The notes below the pieces were generated by a model. It was not told where the DNA came from, did not search any database, and saw only the letters and a program-made list of their open reading frames with translations. A stretch of 64,000 bases of DNA from Bacteroidales bacterium (lineage in GTDB: Bacteria; Bacteroidota; Bacteroidia; Bacteroidales; PXBB01): NCBI GenBank assembly GCA_028698995.1, contig JAQVVM010000008.1:23384-87383 (forward strand). The letters are read 5' to 3'. A program made the translations under genes and the position numbers. Shown here one piece after another: positions 1-9,041 of this stretch; position 1 is the first letter of the stretch, and every line of letters begins with the position of its first letter.

Positions 1-1
1 A

Positions 2-409
2 TTTGAAAAGGATAGCGTCAATAAAGCATTAGGCGACTATAGTAAAGCAATTGAAATAGACCCCAACTATGCAGATGCGTATAATAACAGGGGCTTGGTT
101 TATACAGAAATGAAGAATTATGACAGCGCACTTGCAGATTTTAATAATGCCATTGAAGCTAATGACCATCTTCATAATGCATTTAATAACCGTGGGAAAT
201 TATTGGTTGAAGTTGAAGATTATCCCGCCGCCATTTTAGATTTCAACAAGGCAATAGAGTTAAATGATAAGTTTACTACTGCATATCTAAATAAAGGCAT
301 TGCTCATTTTTATATGAATAATATTGAAAAAGCATGTTCAAACTGGCAAATTTCGTCAATTCAAGGGAGTACTTATGCTAATGAATTGTTGAAGGAATTT
401 TGTAAATAA
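2..409 (+). CDS. TPR-repeat protein, 3' part only
   Basis: The reading frame is open to the left edge, so only the C-terminal part of about 135 residues is visible. It holds roughly three TPR units, each with the usual pattern of small and aromatic residues (A-Y-N-N-R-G, A-I-x-D-F-N-K-A-I-E-L). The tail (E-K-A-C-x-x-W near the end, then a final F-C-K) matches the tails of the next two genes on the same strand. It is therefore probably a third member of the same tandem family, and it may also carry an N-terminal membrane domain outside the window. The gap to the next gene is 6 bases, so the genes are probably co-transcribed. TPRs mediate protein-protein contacts; the partner is unknown. Confidence 0.85.
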   Translation, partial: FEKDSVNKALGDYSKAIEIDPNYADAYNNRGLVYTEMKNYDSALADFNNAIEANDHLHNAFNNRGKLLVEVEDYPAAILDFNKAIELNDKFTTAYLNKGIAHFYMNNIEKACSNWQISSIQGSTYANELLKEFCK

Positions 410-415
410 AAATTT

Positions 416-2341
416 ATGAAGAAGGCAAAAGTTTCCAAACAATTTCCAAACAAAGAAACTAATATTAAAAAATCACATAACTCTTTTGCGGGTAAGCGTC
501 AGAATTTATATGTTGGTTTTATATTAGTATTGACAGCACTTGTTTTTTTAAATACAATTAATAATGATTTTACAAATTGGGATGATGAAACATACATTCA
601 TGATAACCCTTATATCAAAGACTTAAGTGCTGCGGGTATAAAAAATATTTTTAGTAATGCTTATTTTGGTAACTATCACCCTTTCACAACATTGAGCTAT
701 GCTATTGAATATAAATACTTTGGATTAAATCCAAAAATTTTTCATTTCACAAATTTATTGCTCCACCTCCTCAACACTTTGATGGTTTTTGTACTTTTTA
801 AACTGATATCGAAAAGGGTTGAAATACCTCTTATTACAGCATTGCTTTTTGCTCTACACCCCATGCATGTTGAGTCTGTTGCATGGATCTCAGAAAGAAA
901 AGATGTTTTATACACATTTTTCTTTCTTGGTTCTCTAATATTTTATCTAAAACATCTTCAAAGTAAGAGTGGTCATGTAAAATATCTAGTTTATGCATTT
1001 CTTTTATTTATAGCATCCTTAATGTCAAAGTCCGCAGCAGTAACATTATCACCGGTGTTGCTTTTAATGGCCTTTTATATAAATAAAAAAATCTCAGTTA
1101 AAGACATTATTTCAACACTTCCTTTTTTTGCCTTATCAATATTATTTGGCCTAATCGCAATAAAAACACAGGTGGGAGCTATAGGAGATTTGGGTAATTT
1201 ATATTCAGTTATCAACAGGATATTCTTACCTGCTTATGCTTTGTTTTTTTATATTTTTCGATTTATTATTCCCTACAGTTTTTCTCCTTTACATCCATAT
1301 CCATCTTTGGAAGATAACTTTCTGCCTGTAATATATTATATCGCTCCTTTTGTTTTAATTGCTATAGTAATACTTGTTATAAAAGCTAGGAAAGAATATA
1401 AACAGGTGCTGATTTTTGGGCTTCTTTTCTTCTTAATAAATATTTCATTGGTTATTCAGGTTATTGGGATTGGACAAGCTGTTGTTGCTGAGCGATATAC
1501 TTATGTGCCTTATATTGGTCTATCGTTTATTGCTTCTTTTTTCTTTGCGGAGTTTTACAAAAGGTACAAAAATTTTATGTTGGTTTTCGGTCTGATCTTT
1601 TTGGCTTATTTAACATTTACAACATGGCAACAGAATAAGGTTTGGAAAGACAGTGGAACACTCTGGACTCACGCATTGGAAATGAATCCCGTATTGGAAG
1701 CAGGACTCAATAATTTGGGTTTACATCTGAGCAAACAAGACAGAGATGAAGAAGCTTACGATTTATTTACGCGTTTGATAGAAATTAATCCCGATTATGA
1801 AGATGTGCATAACAACAGGGCTACATCTTGTTTTAAGCTAAAGGATTTTGACTGTGTTATTAGAGACCTTAACATCTCGATAGAAAAAAAACCTGATAAG
1901 CCCAAGCTTTATAACAACAGAGGTTTGGCACATCATCAGCTTAAGGAATATGATAAAGCCCTTTTGGATTTCAATAAGGCAATTGAGCTAGACTCGGTTT
2001 ATACAGATGCTTATTCCAACCGAAGTAATCTTAGAAGTGATATGAATGACTTTCACGGTGCAATAAATGATATTGATGCAGTTATCTTACTTTCCTCCGG
2101 TAATTCTTTTCTTTATAACACAAGAGGCATTATAAAAGGGAAAATGAATGATTTTTCAGGAGCCCTTAATGATTTTACAGAAGCTTTTAATCTTGATAAT
2201 AATAATTCAGAAGCATTAATTAATTCAGGCATTGCATTGTTAAATCTTGGCCGCATAGAAGAAGCATGTGAAAAATGGTATTCAGCCCATAATCAGGGAA
2301 ATTCGAATGCGATGTACTGGGTAAATCAATATTGTAAATAA
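416..2341 (+). CDS. TMTC-like GT-C membrane protein with C-terminal TPRs
   Basis: A 641-residue protein. The N-terminal 400 or so residues form about ten hydrophobic helices starting near residue 31. The first external loop contains the acidic motif N-W-D-D-E-T-Y (D56, D57), typical of GT-C glycosyltransferases, and L-H-P-M-H-V-E-S-V-A-W-I-S-E-R-K lies further on, as in the TMTC/DUF1736 family. From about residue 425 there are about six TPRs ending in the E-A-C-E-K-W ... Y-C-K tail. TMTC relatives in eukaryotes are protein O-mannosyltransferases using a lipid-linked sugar; a similar role at the bacterial membrane is inference. The stop overlaps the start of the next paralogue by one base, which indicates an operon. 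Confidence 0.85.
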   Translation: MKKAKVSKQFPNKETNIKKSHNSFAGKRQNLYVGFILVLTALVFLNTINNDFTNWDDETYIHDNPYIKDLSAAGIKNIFSNAYFGNYHPFTTLSYAIEYKYFGLNPKIFHFTNLLLHLLNTLMVFVLFKLISKRVEIPLITALLFALHPMHVESVAWISERKDVLYTFFFLGSLIFYLKHLQSKSGHVKYLVYAFLLFIASLMSKSAAVTLSPVLLLMAFYINKKISVKDIISTLPFFALSILFGLIAIKTQVGAIGDLGNLYSVINRIFLPAYALFFYIFRFIIPYSFSPLHPYPSLEDNFLPVIYYIAPFVLIAIVILVIKARKEYKQVLIFGLLFFLINISLVIQVIGIGQAVVAERYTYVPYIGLSFIASFFFAEFYKRYKNFMLVFGLIFLAYLTFTTWQQNKVWKDSGTLWTHALEMNPVLEAGLNNLGLHLSKQDRDEEAYDLFTRLIEINPDYEDVHNNRATSCFKLKDFDCVIRDLNISIEKKPDKPKLYNNRGLAHHQLKEYDKALLDFNKAIELDSVYTDAYSNRSNLRSDMNDFHGAINDIDAVILLSSGNSFLYNTRGIIKGKMNDFSGALNDFTEAFNLDNNNSEALINSGIALLNLGRIEEACEKWYSAHNQGNSNAMYWVNQYCK

Positions 2342-4197
2342 TGAGTAAAGACAAAAACAGATTCAAAAAAAATCAATCACAAAAGATATTAAAACAACAG
2401 CCAAATATTAAGACTGTTGCACAAAAAAAATCTTTTCCTTATGAATGGTTATTGATCCTAATAATCATTTTAACAGCTTTTATTTATTCTAACAGTCTGG
2501 ATAACGAGATTTTAAACTTTGATGATAATGAGTATTTTGCTGACTATCCTGAGATTGTAAATTTCAGTGCATCACAAATCAGTACCTATTTCAGTAATTA
2601 TTATGTGTTGATGTATCAACCTCTGCCCATTCTTTCTTTTGCTATTACATATAAATATTTTGGGATGGACCCTACGCCATACCACATGCTCAATATTTTA
2701 TTTCATTTATTAAATATTATTGTCCTTTTTGTTTTTGTAAGAAAACTTACCAATAATAAAGTTATAGCTCTTTTCTCTGCTTTTCTTTTTGCTGTTCATC
2801 CTATGAGTGTTGAGGCTGTAACATGGATTTCAGCTCGAAGCAGTTCTATGTTTGTATTCTTCTATCTATGGTCTTTATACTTCTATATCAGTTATATAAA
2901 AGATAATTTTAAACTTAAATTTTACTTTCTAACACTTATTTTTTTTCTGTTATCTCTTTTCTCCAAAGCTCATGCAGTAACCCTACCTCTAATAATTTTA
3001 GTGATAGATCTTTACCTTAAGCGTAAAATTGATAAGCGTTTTATCTTAGAAAAAATTCCACTTTTTATTTTATCTCTTATTTTCGGTATTATTACTATTT
3101 CCGATGAAGGAACAACCGGTAATATACTTCAAGGGCTCGATAAATTTACTTTTCTTGATAACTTCTTTTTGCTCTCATATTCTATTGTTTTCTATTTATA
3201 CAGGCTTTTTGTTCCTGTTAACTTATGCCCTGTTTACGTTTATCCTGAGAAGGTAAATAATCTCTTACCTCTTGTTTTTTATGTGGCTCCTTTTGTGTTA
3301 GCAATTGTAACTTTTCTGGTGGTTAAGTTTAGAAAAAAAAGATACATACTTTTTGGTTTTCTTTTCTTTATGGCAGCAATTTCTTTGACACTTCAAATAA
3401 TTCCTTCACGCTTATTTATTGTTACCGACCGTTATACTTATCTGTCTTACATTGGCCTTTACATTACCCTGGGATATTTGCTTTTTGAAATTAAAAATGT
3501 CAATATTAGAAAAGCTTTCATTTTTATAACTATCATAACAGGACTTATTTTTTCATATCTCACTTTTCAAAGGAATAAAGCATGGTCAAATGATTTTACC
3601 CTTGCTACCGATATTATAAGTAAGAATCCCGAAGTTCCTTACATTGCAAGAGCATTTGGTGTGAGGGCCAATTACTATCTTAATAAATTGGATTCATCAG
3701 AAAAAGCCCTTGATGATTACAATACCGCATTAATGCTTGATACAACTGATATGATCAGTTTTTATAACAGAGGCTATCTTAAAGATAAACTGGGTGATTA
3801 TCAGGGTGTGATTGAAGATATGAGTCGTGCACGCGATTTGGGTATTAATAACCATTTGCTGTATAATTTTTTAGGAGCTGCTTATTACAGAACTGAAAAT
3901 ACTCCCGAAGCGATTAAAAACTTTGAATTATCCATTGAAAAGAATCCCCGCTTTATAGAGCCTTATAATAATCTGGGAGCTATTTATGGAAATTTGTTTG
4001 AAATTGAAAAAGCCGATTATTATATTGACAAAGCACTTGAAATTGACCCCAATAATATTGAATCTGTAAGAAGTAAAGGCATCATTTACCTGAGACGGTT
4101 CAATTATGCAGAAGCCTGTAAACATTGGTATAAAGCTAAAGATTTAGGGAGTAAGAATGTTGATGAATTGATTGGATTGTATTGTACGAATCAATAA
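2341..4197 (+). CDS. TMTC-like GT-C membrane protein with C-terminal TPRs (second copy)
   Basis: A 618-residue paralogue of the preceding gene with the same plan. It has a polar N-terminus, about ten membrane helices from residue 34, an acidic loop motif N-F-D-D-N-E-Y (D61, D62), the helix-loop sequence V-H-P-M-S-V-E-A-V-T-W-I-S-A-R, then four to five TPRs from about residue 430 and the E-A-C-K-H-W ... Y-C tail. Sequence divergence from the first copy is clear throughout, so the duplication is not recent. The start overlaps the upstream stop by one base. The predicted role is transfer of a sugar from a polyprenyl carrier at the cytoplasmic membrane, inferred from family resemblance only. Confidence 0.85.
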   Translation: MSKDKNRFKKNQSQKILKQQPNIKTVAQKKSFPYEWLLILIIILTAFIYSNSLDNEILNFDDNEYFADYPEIVNFSASQISTYFSNYYVLMYQPLPILSFAITYKYFGMDPTPYHMLNILFHLLNIIVLFVFVRKLTNNKVIALFSAFLFAVHPMSVEAVTWISARSSSMFVFFYLWSLYFYISYIKDNFKLKFYFLTLIFFLLSLFSKAHAVTLPLIILVIDLYLKRKIDKRFILEKIPLFILSLIFGIITISDEGTTGNILQGLDKFTFLDNFFLLSYSIVFYLYRLFVPVNLCPVYVYPEKVNNLLPLVFYVAPFVLAIVTFLVVKFRKKRYILFGFLFFMAAISLTLQIIPSRLFIVTDRYTYLSYIGLYITLGYLLFEIKNVNIRKAFIFITIITGLIFSYLTFQRNKAWSNDFTLATDIISKNPEVPYIARAFGVRANYYLNKLDSSEKALDDYNTALMLDTTDMISFYNRGYLKDKLGDYQGVIEDMSRARDLGINNHLLYNFLGAAYYRTENTPEAIKNFELSIEKNPRFIEPYNNLGAIYGNLFEIEKADYYIDKALEIDPNNIESVRSKGIIYLRRFNYAEACKHWYKAKDLGSKNVDELIGLYCTNQ

Positions 4198-4241
4198 TAT
4201 TGTATGTGTTTTCTTTTGAAAAAATTATTTTCTACTTACGC

Positions 4242-5391
4242 TTATTTTATTAACCTGTCTTTCCAATAAAATTTCCCGCAAAAAATTGAATATGTTGCCA
4301 CATAAGCCATATAGAAAGGGTAGAGGATTTGAATCCAAAGGTAATGCTTCATTAAATCACTTCTGTTAACAAAACGTGAAAAGGATAAAAGCAAAGGGAA
4401 ATCAACAATAATTTTTATAATTAATAATGCTGCAGCAAGTTTTAAGAAAAAAATATTAAGAAAACCCAGAAAAAAGAGTGCAACAAAGGAGACACTCATA
4501 TCATAAACAGAAGCAGCAACAAACAAAGCAAAAAAATCCTCATAGCTTTTAGATTTAGAAGCCCAACGTACACGTTGATTAATTAACTCGTCAAGATTTT
4601 CTTTAGGTTCTGTATAAACAATTGCTTGTTTAGATTTTAGAAAACTTATTCCTTTTGCATGGTGTTTTTTTTATAGCATGTAATAAGAAAATATCATCGC
4701 CTGATGCTAAATTATCATCATTTCTGTTTTTTTGAAGAGCATTAAACGTTTCCTTATCAAAAGCCATATTCGCTGCATTCGACATAAAAGCTTTACCATT
4801 TCCAATAGCTCCAGCAGAAGATGCCACAAGGCTCAGAAAGTCAAGTAATTGAAATTGCTGAAAAAAACCTTTTTGTGGGAAATAACTGACAGGACCACAG
4901 ATGAGTTTTGCTTGGTTGTTGATATGAGAGGACACAAATAGGCTGATCCAGTTCTCAGGCACTACACAATCACCGTCTGTAGTTAAAATAAGATTGTTCA
5001 AAGCATGTCCAACCCCATACCTAATTGCCTCTTTTTTACCTACTGAACCTATATCTCCAAGTTTATAGACTTTTATTATAACATCTGGATGATTTTCAGA
5101 AAATTTATAAATCAAATTCAAACTGTTGTCATCAGAGTTATCATCAACAATGATTATTTCATAATATTCTTTTGCATAATTATTATTTACAATTGATTCA
5201 AGGCAGCGTATGATATAATCCTCTTCATTTCTGCAGGCAATTATTATTGAGACTTTTGTAAACTGTCGTGTTCGGGAAGGTGTAAGATTTGGTAACTTCA
5301 TCCAACCATCAAAAAAAGTAAGCACAATTACTGCATAGATCAGAGATGAAATTGACACCAATAGGGTAACTATAGTATAAAACAGACTCAT
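4242..5391 (-). pseudogene. Family 2 glycosyltransferase, frameshifted in a homopolymer
   Basis: Two reading frames together make one membrane-anchored GT2 enzyme of about 382 residues. The first frame (start at 5391) has an N-terminal membrane helix, V-D-D-N-S-D-D-N-S (nucleotide binding) and T-T-D-G-D-C-V (DxD-like). It runs out of frame just after H-A-I-K-K at an 8-base poly-T run on the plus strand (4665-4672). Removing one base restores the frame through Q-R-V-R-W (the Q-x-x-R-W motif of processive GT2 enzymes) and two C-terminal membrane helices to the stop at 4242. As written, the product would end after 253 residues, without Q-R-V-R-W. Homopolymer error, phase variation and true decay all fit. 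Its start overlaps the stop of the upstream flippase-like gene (ATGA). Confidence 0.85.
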
Positions 5392-6374
5392 TTATTTTTA
5401 AAAAAATTTAGACGTGTAATAAGCAAGGAACCAATCAATGCAGGAATAACCAAATTTATAACCCAAAGAAAAAAAGAAGCTGAAAGAGTGATAAGCTCAA
5501 TATTGTAAGTTTTATCGGTAAAATAAAAACCGAAAATGAAAATTGAAACAGCACCTCTTATACCCATTTCTGCCAATGCTACAGTAGGGATAATAGTAAT
5601 TATCAGAAAAACAATTGACGTTAACATGATACTCTCTGCAAATGAAATTTCAAGCCCAAAAAAAATCAATAATAAGTAAAATTGAGTCGAAAAAATGAGG
5701 TGTCTCAAAATGCTGTAAGATAATATTTTAGCTAATTGAATTGTTTGTATTTGTTTAAGAACAGCTAAATATCTGTCGTAGCGTTTAAATATCCTCAGAT
5801 ACATTAAAATGGAATAGAACTTTGGAATATTAAAAAATATCCAGAGAACAGTAAGTATTAATAAAAACAAAGTAAACTTAATTATGTAAAGGTTGCTTTG
5901 AGAAATTTCAATTAAAGGTAAGAAGAAGAAAAAAGCAGCAAACCCGAAAATTAATGTGCTGGAAAGTTGACTCAGACTGCCTGCAATTGTAAGAACTACA
6001 CCTTTCCATCTGTTTTCATAATTTAGAACAAATACCCTTCCTGCGTATTCACCGGTTCGATTGGGTGTGAATGTGCTCACTGTTATTCCTGAAAAAACTC
6101 CTGTAAAGGCTTTAGTAAAAGGTAATTCTTGCAAATTTTCCATCAGCAGGCGCCACTTTTTAATTTCAAAGAACCAATTGGCAAGCATAAGTACTATTGC
6201 GGAAATTAATGATGTAGAGGCAATAAGGCTTAAATCAATATCTATGAAAAAAGTAATTATATTGTTGATGTCTTTACGTAGAAAAATTTCATAGTAAATA
6301 AACCCAAAAGTTAAAAAAATGATTAAAATCTTTATGAATATGCCTGCTATTTTTAATACTTTTGTTTTATTCAT
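5388..6374 (-). CDS. Flippase-like / lysylphosphatidylglycerol synthase transmembrane-domain protein
   Basis: A 328-residue integral membrane protein with about eight hydrophobic helices and the family signature T-P-N-R-T-G-E-Y-A-G-R near residues 104-114. It resembles the N-terminal membrane domain of MprF and stand-alone members of the same family, often placed beside envelope glycosyltransferases. It lacks the soluble aminoacyl-transferase domain of MprF, so lipid flipping or an accessory role in glycolipid handling is more likely than lysyl transfer. The downstream GT2 start overlaps its stop by 4 bases, which suggests coupled translation and a joint envelope function. It diverges from ruvC with only 11 bases between the start codons chosen here. 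Confidence 0.8.
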   Translation of the reverse strand: MNKTKVLKIAGIFIKILIIFLTFGFIYYEIFLRKDINNIITFFIDIDLSLIASTSLISAIVLMLANWFFEIKKWRLLMENLQELPFTKAFTGVFSGITVSTFTPNRTGEYAGRVFVLNYENRWKGVVLTIAGSLSQLSSTLIFGFAAFFFFLPLIEISQSNLYIIKFTLFLLILTVLWIFFNIPKFYSILMYLRIFKRYDRYLAVLKQIQTIQLAKILSYSILRHLIFSTQFYLLLIFFGLEISFAESIMLTSIVFLIITIIPTVALAEMGIRGAVSIFIFGFYFTDKTYNIELITLSASFFLWVINLVIPALIGSLLITRLNFFKNK

Positions 6375-6385
6375 TATATGTAATC

Positions 6386-6943
6386 GTGTCAGATCTGAAA
6401 GAAAAAATTATTTTAGGCATAGATCCTGGAACCCGAATTATGGGTTACGGTGTAATAGCTGTTTACAATAAAAAGGTCGAACTTGTTACATTAGACGTTG
6501 TAAATTTAGAAAAAATTAAAGACCCTGCCGGCAAATTAAAGAAAATATTTGAATCAACACTTGAAATTATAGAAAAGTATCACCCTGATGAACTGGCAAT
6601 TGAATCTCAGTTTTTTGGTAAAAATGTTCAATCAATGCTGAAGTTAGGACGTGCCCAGGGAGTTGCTATTGCTGCTGCTCTTTACAGGACAATCCCTATA
6701 TTTGAATATTCGCCAAAAAAAATCAAACAATCTGTATGTGGAAATGGCAGTGCGTCAAAGGAGCAGGTTTCAGCCATGTTACAGCAAATTTTTAAATTGA
6801 TGGAAATGCCAAAATTTCTCGATGCTACTGATGCGATTGCAGTTGCACTATGTCATCATTATCAGGAGGGAGCATTAAGCTCCTCAAGCAATTATAAGGG
6901 CTGGAGTTCTTTTATAGACAAAAATCCAGATAGATTAGGATAA
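6386..6943 (+). CDS. ruvC: Crossover junction endodeoxyribonuclease RuvC
   Basis: A Holliday-junction resolvase of 185 residues from the GTG at 6386. The acidic catalytic set is present: D13 in G-I-D-P-G-T, E73 in A-I-E-S-Q-F-F, and D146/D149 in L-D-A-T-D-A-I-A-V-A. RuvC cleaves junctions symmetrically together with RuvAB during recombinational repair. A TTG at 6362 would extend the protein by eight residues but would lie inside the start of the divergent gene, and the family usually begins just before I-x-L-G-I-D-P-G; the GTG start is preferred. ruvA and ruvB are not in the window. Confidence 0.95.
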   Translation: MSDLKEKIILGIDPGTRIMGYGVIAVYNKKVELVTLDVVNLEKIKDPAGKLKKIFESTLEIIEKYHPDELAIESQFFGKNVQSMLKLGRAQGVAIAAALYRTIPIFEYSPKKIKQSVCGNGSASKEQVSAMLQQIFKLMEMPKFLDATDAIAVALCHHYQEGALSSSSNYKGWSSFIDKNPDRLG

Positions 6944-6973
6944 TATTAACTGTAATTAACAGCGAATAAGAAA

Positions 6974-7366
6974 TTAAACCAATGCACTTATTTCAGAAGC
7001 AATTTTCTGAAACTCTTCTGGTGTAAATTTAATTTTTTCTCTTTTAAAGTCAATATCATACACCGAATTAATTGGAACGAGATGTATATGGGCATGAGGA
7101 ACTTCAAGTCCTAGAACAGAAATACCAATTTTTTTGCAGGGAACAACTTTTTTAATTGCAAGTGCGACTTTCTTTGCAAAAAGAAATAAACCCTTAAAAC
7201 TCTCATCATTCATGTCGAATATATAATCTGTTTCATTTTTGGGGATTACTAAAGTATGTCCTTCAGCTAAAGGGTTTATGTCTAAAAAGGCTAAATAATC
7301 GTCATTTTCAGCTATTTTATAGCATGGAATTGTGCCGTCAATTATTTTCAAAAAAATATTTGCCAT
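6974..7366 (-). CDS. HIT family nucleotide-binding hydrolase
   Basis: A 130-residue histidine-triad protein. The triad H91-A-H93-I-H95-L-V-P is intact, and the N-terminal sequence I-F-L-K-I-I-D-G-T-I-P and N-P-L-A-E-G-H-T-L-V-I-P-K are typical of the Hint/HIT branch. Such enzymes hydrolyse purine nucleotide phosphoramidates or dinucleotides in the cytoplasm; the exact substrate cannot be read from sequence. It follows greA on the same strand after 17 bases, a common pairing in Bacteroidota, so the two are probably one transcript. Confidence 0.9.
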   Translation of the reverse strand: MANIFLKIIDGTIPCYKIAENDDYLAFLDINPLAEGHTLVIPKNETDYIFDMNDESFKGLFLFAKKVALAIKKVVPCKKIGISVLGLEVPHAHIHLVPINSVYDIDFKREKIKFTPEEFQKIASEISALV

Positions 7367-7383
7367 TCTCTTAGGTTTATAGA

Positions 7384-7854
7384 TTAACGTGAAATTTTAA
7401 TAATCTCGAAAGCAATAGAACCTGCAGGTACTTTTATATCTACCTTATCACCTGTTGATTTGCCTAATAATCCTCTGGCAACTGGGGAGCTGATAGATAT
7501 TTTCCCCTTTTTAATATCAGCTTCATTTTCAGGAACCAAAGTATAGGTAATATGGGAGTTGTTTTTGAGGTTTTTCAGCTCTACAGTTGAAAGCATTGCA
7601 ACTTTACTCACATCTATCTTAGTCTCATCAATAATACGGCTATTTCTAATAGTTTCTTCAAGTTGAGAAATCCTTAGTTCAAGCATTCCTTGTGCATTTT
7701 TTGCTGCATCATATTCTGCATTTTCAGACAAATCGCCTTTATCTCTTGCGTCTGCAATCTGCTGTGATATGGCAGGTCGTTCTGTGTTTATTAAGTAGCT
7801 TAATTCTGTTTTTAACTTCTCTAAGCTTTCAGTTGTGCAATATTTTATATTCAT
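7384..7854 (-). CDS. greA: Transcription elongation factor GreA
   Basis: A 156-residue protein of normal GreA length. The N-terminal coiled coil carries R-D-K-G-D-L-S-E-N-A-E-Y-D-A-A-K, whose acidic tip residues (D, E) enter the RNA polymerase secondary channel. The C-terminal FKBP-like domain holds I-S-S-P-V-A-R-G-L-L-G-K-S-x-G-D. GreA stimulates RNA cleavage in backtracked polymerase. A strong inverted repeat lies just upstream and separates it from the PorV-like gene. Confidence 0.96.
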   Translation of the reverse strand: MNIKYCTTESLEKLKTELSYLINTERPAISQQIADARDKGDLSENAEYDAAKNAQGMLELRISQLEETIRNSRIIDETKIDVSKVAMLSTVELKNLKNNSHITYTLVPENEADIKKGKISISSPVARGLLGKSTGDKVDIKVPAGSIAFEIIKISR

Positions 7855-7895
7855 ATCTTATAATAAATTAATTCTTTACCCTATTAAAAAACATT

Positions 7896-7922
7896 AAGAA
7901 TCCTGTATTACACAGGATTCTT
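7896..7922 (-). terminator. Intrinsic terminator of the PorV-like gene
   Basis: A perfect 11-bp inverted repeat (AAGAATCCTGT / ACAGGATTCTT, 5-base loop) between the PorV-like stop and the greA start. Read on the minus strand it is followed after a few bases by a six-T run. It would end transcription coming from the secretion locus. Confidence 0.7.
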
Positions 7923-7947
7923 AAAAAAATAAAAATAAAAATTTTGT

Positions 7948-9000
7948 TTACAAGTCCACTCTGACACCAAGGCTGTGAGATCCGAGGAAGGGATCAGAAG
8001 TCCTGTAGGAATAGTCAATTGAAAAGTTTGATGTGCTTTCTTTCTTTAAAGGAATCTGGATAGAAAGACCTGCTGTTGGTCCAGTGAGAGCGGTTGTTCG
8101 TTCGGCAATTTTTGTGATGCCGTTTTCATACATATAACCGGCTCTTAACATAAGATAGTTCTTTAAACCGTATTCAAGACCAAGCATAAATTGATCTTTA
8201 GTAAATGAATTTGATGTAAAATTACCTGCAATTGTTAATCGGTGAACATCAGGGACAATATGTATGTCATATGCACCGCCAATAGTCAGTAATGAAGGTA
8301 ATTCAAATTCTTCGGAGCGTTGAGCAACTGTCATTTGCTCTGGTGCACCAGGTACAAAACCCCTGAATGAAAGACCATCACCGGTAAATTGCATTCTTGG
8401 TCCAACATTTTTAAGAGAAATTCCAAATTTAATTTGTTCTTGCATACCTGTAACATATTGGATTCCTGCATCTAAAGCAACCCCCTGTGCTGAAGCATCT
8501 GGGATGGATTGAGAAATAATTTTCAGGTTGAATCCTCCATAAATGGCATTTGAAAATGCTTTGGCATAAGATATTGAAAGGTTCATATAACTGGGTGAAA
8601 ATCTTCCTATTTCTCCTTGCGCGTCGGGCTGTTCAACAGTTGTGATTGGGATATCACCAAAGGACATTGACATGACTCCAAGACCTAGGACTCCGGTTTC
8701 ACCAACTCTTTGAGCAATACCAAAGGAATTAATAAAGACACCTGAACCTTGTAACCAATTTGTTCTTGCAAGAATCAATTCGGTTTTTTTTGTAAAAGCC
8801 AATCCTGCAATATTCAGATATTGTGATTCCAAACCGCGTACATTGGCTACATTGGCACCTGCCCATCCTGAACTTCTTGCGAAGGGATTTATCAAAAGCT
8901 CTGAGGCACCGGCTTGACCTGATCTGTCAGGATTGCCACCAATACCGACACTTAGCTGAATTACTAATAAAAATGCTAAAACTAATTTTATATGTTTCAT
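7948..9000 (-). CDS. PorV/PorQ family outer-membrane protein
   Basis: A 350-residue beta-barrel protein. A signal peptide (about residues 1-19) precedes N-P-F-A-R-S-S-G-W-A-G-A-N-V-A and L-N-I-A-G-L-A-F, which match the start of PorV/PorQ-type proteins (UPF0164-like). Alternating hydrophobic strands follow up to a terminal S-L-G-V-R-V-D-L barrel strand. PorV and PorQ escort T9SS cargo at the outer membrane and hand it to the sortase PorU. This copy lies directly downstream of a giant secreted protein and a TonB receptor, so it is probably a dedicated paralogue rather than the central PorV (no porU next to it). Substrate specificity is inference. Confidence 0.8.
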   Translation of the reverse strand: MKHIKLVLAFLLVIQLSVGIGGNPDRSGQAGASELLINPFARSSGWAGANVANVRGLESQYLNIAGLAFTKKTELILARTNWLQGSGVFINSFGIAQRVGETGVLGLGVMSMSFGDIPITTVEQPDAQGEIGRFSPSYMNLSISYAKAFSNAIYGGFNLKIISQSIPDASAQGVALDAGIQYVTGMQEQIKFGISLKNVGPRMQFTGDGLSFRGFVPGAPEQMTVAQRSEEFELPSLLTIGGAYDIHIVPDVHRLTIAGNFTSNSFTKDQFMLGLEYGLKNYLMLRAGYMYENGITKIAERTTALTGPTAGLSIQIPLKKESTSNFSIDYSYRTSDPFLGSHSLGVRVDL

Positions 9001-9041
9001 GATTTTATATTTTTTCGTTTTTTTCTTTATTACATAAATGC

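Noticed and set aside
6362-6385. TTG start for ruvC eight codons upstream of the chosen GTG
   Set aside because: It would overlap the divergent start codon and add a hydrophobic stretch not usual in RuvC.
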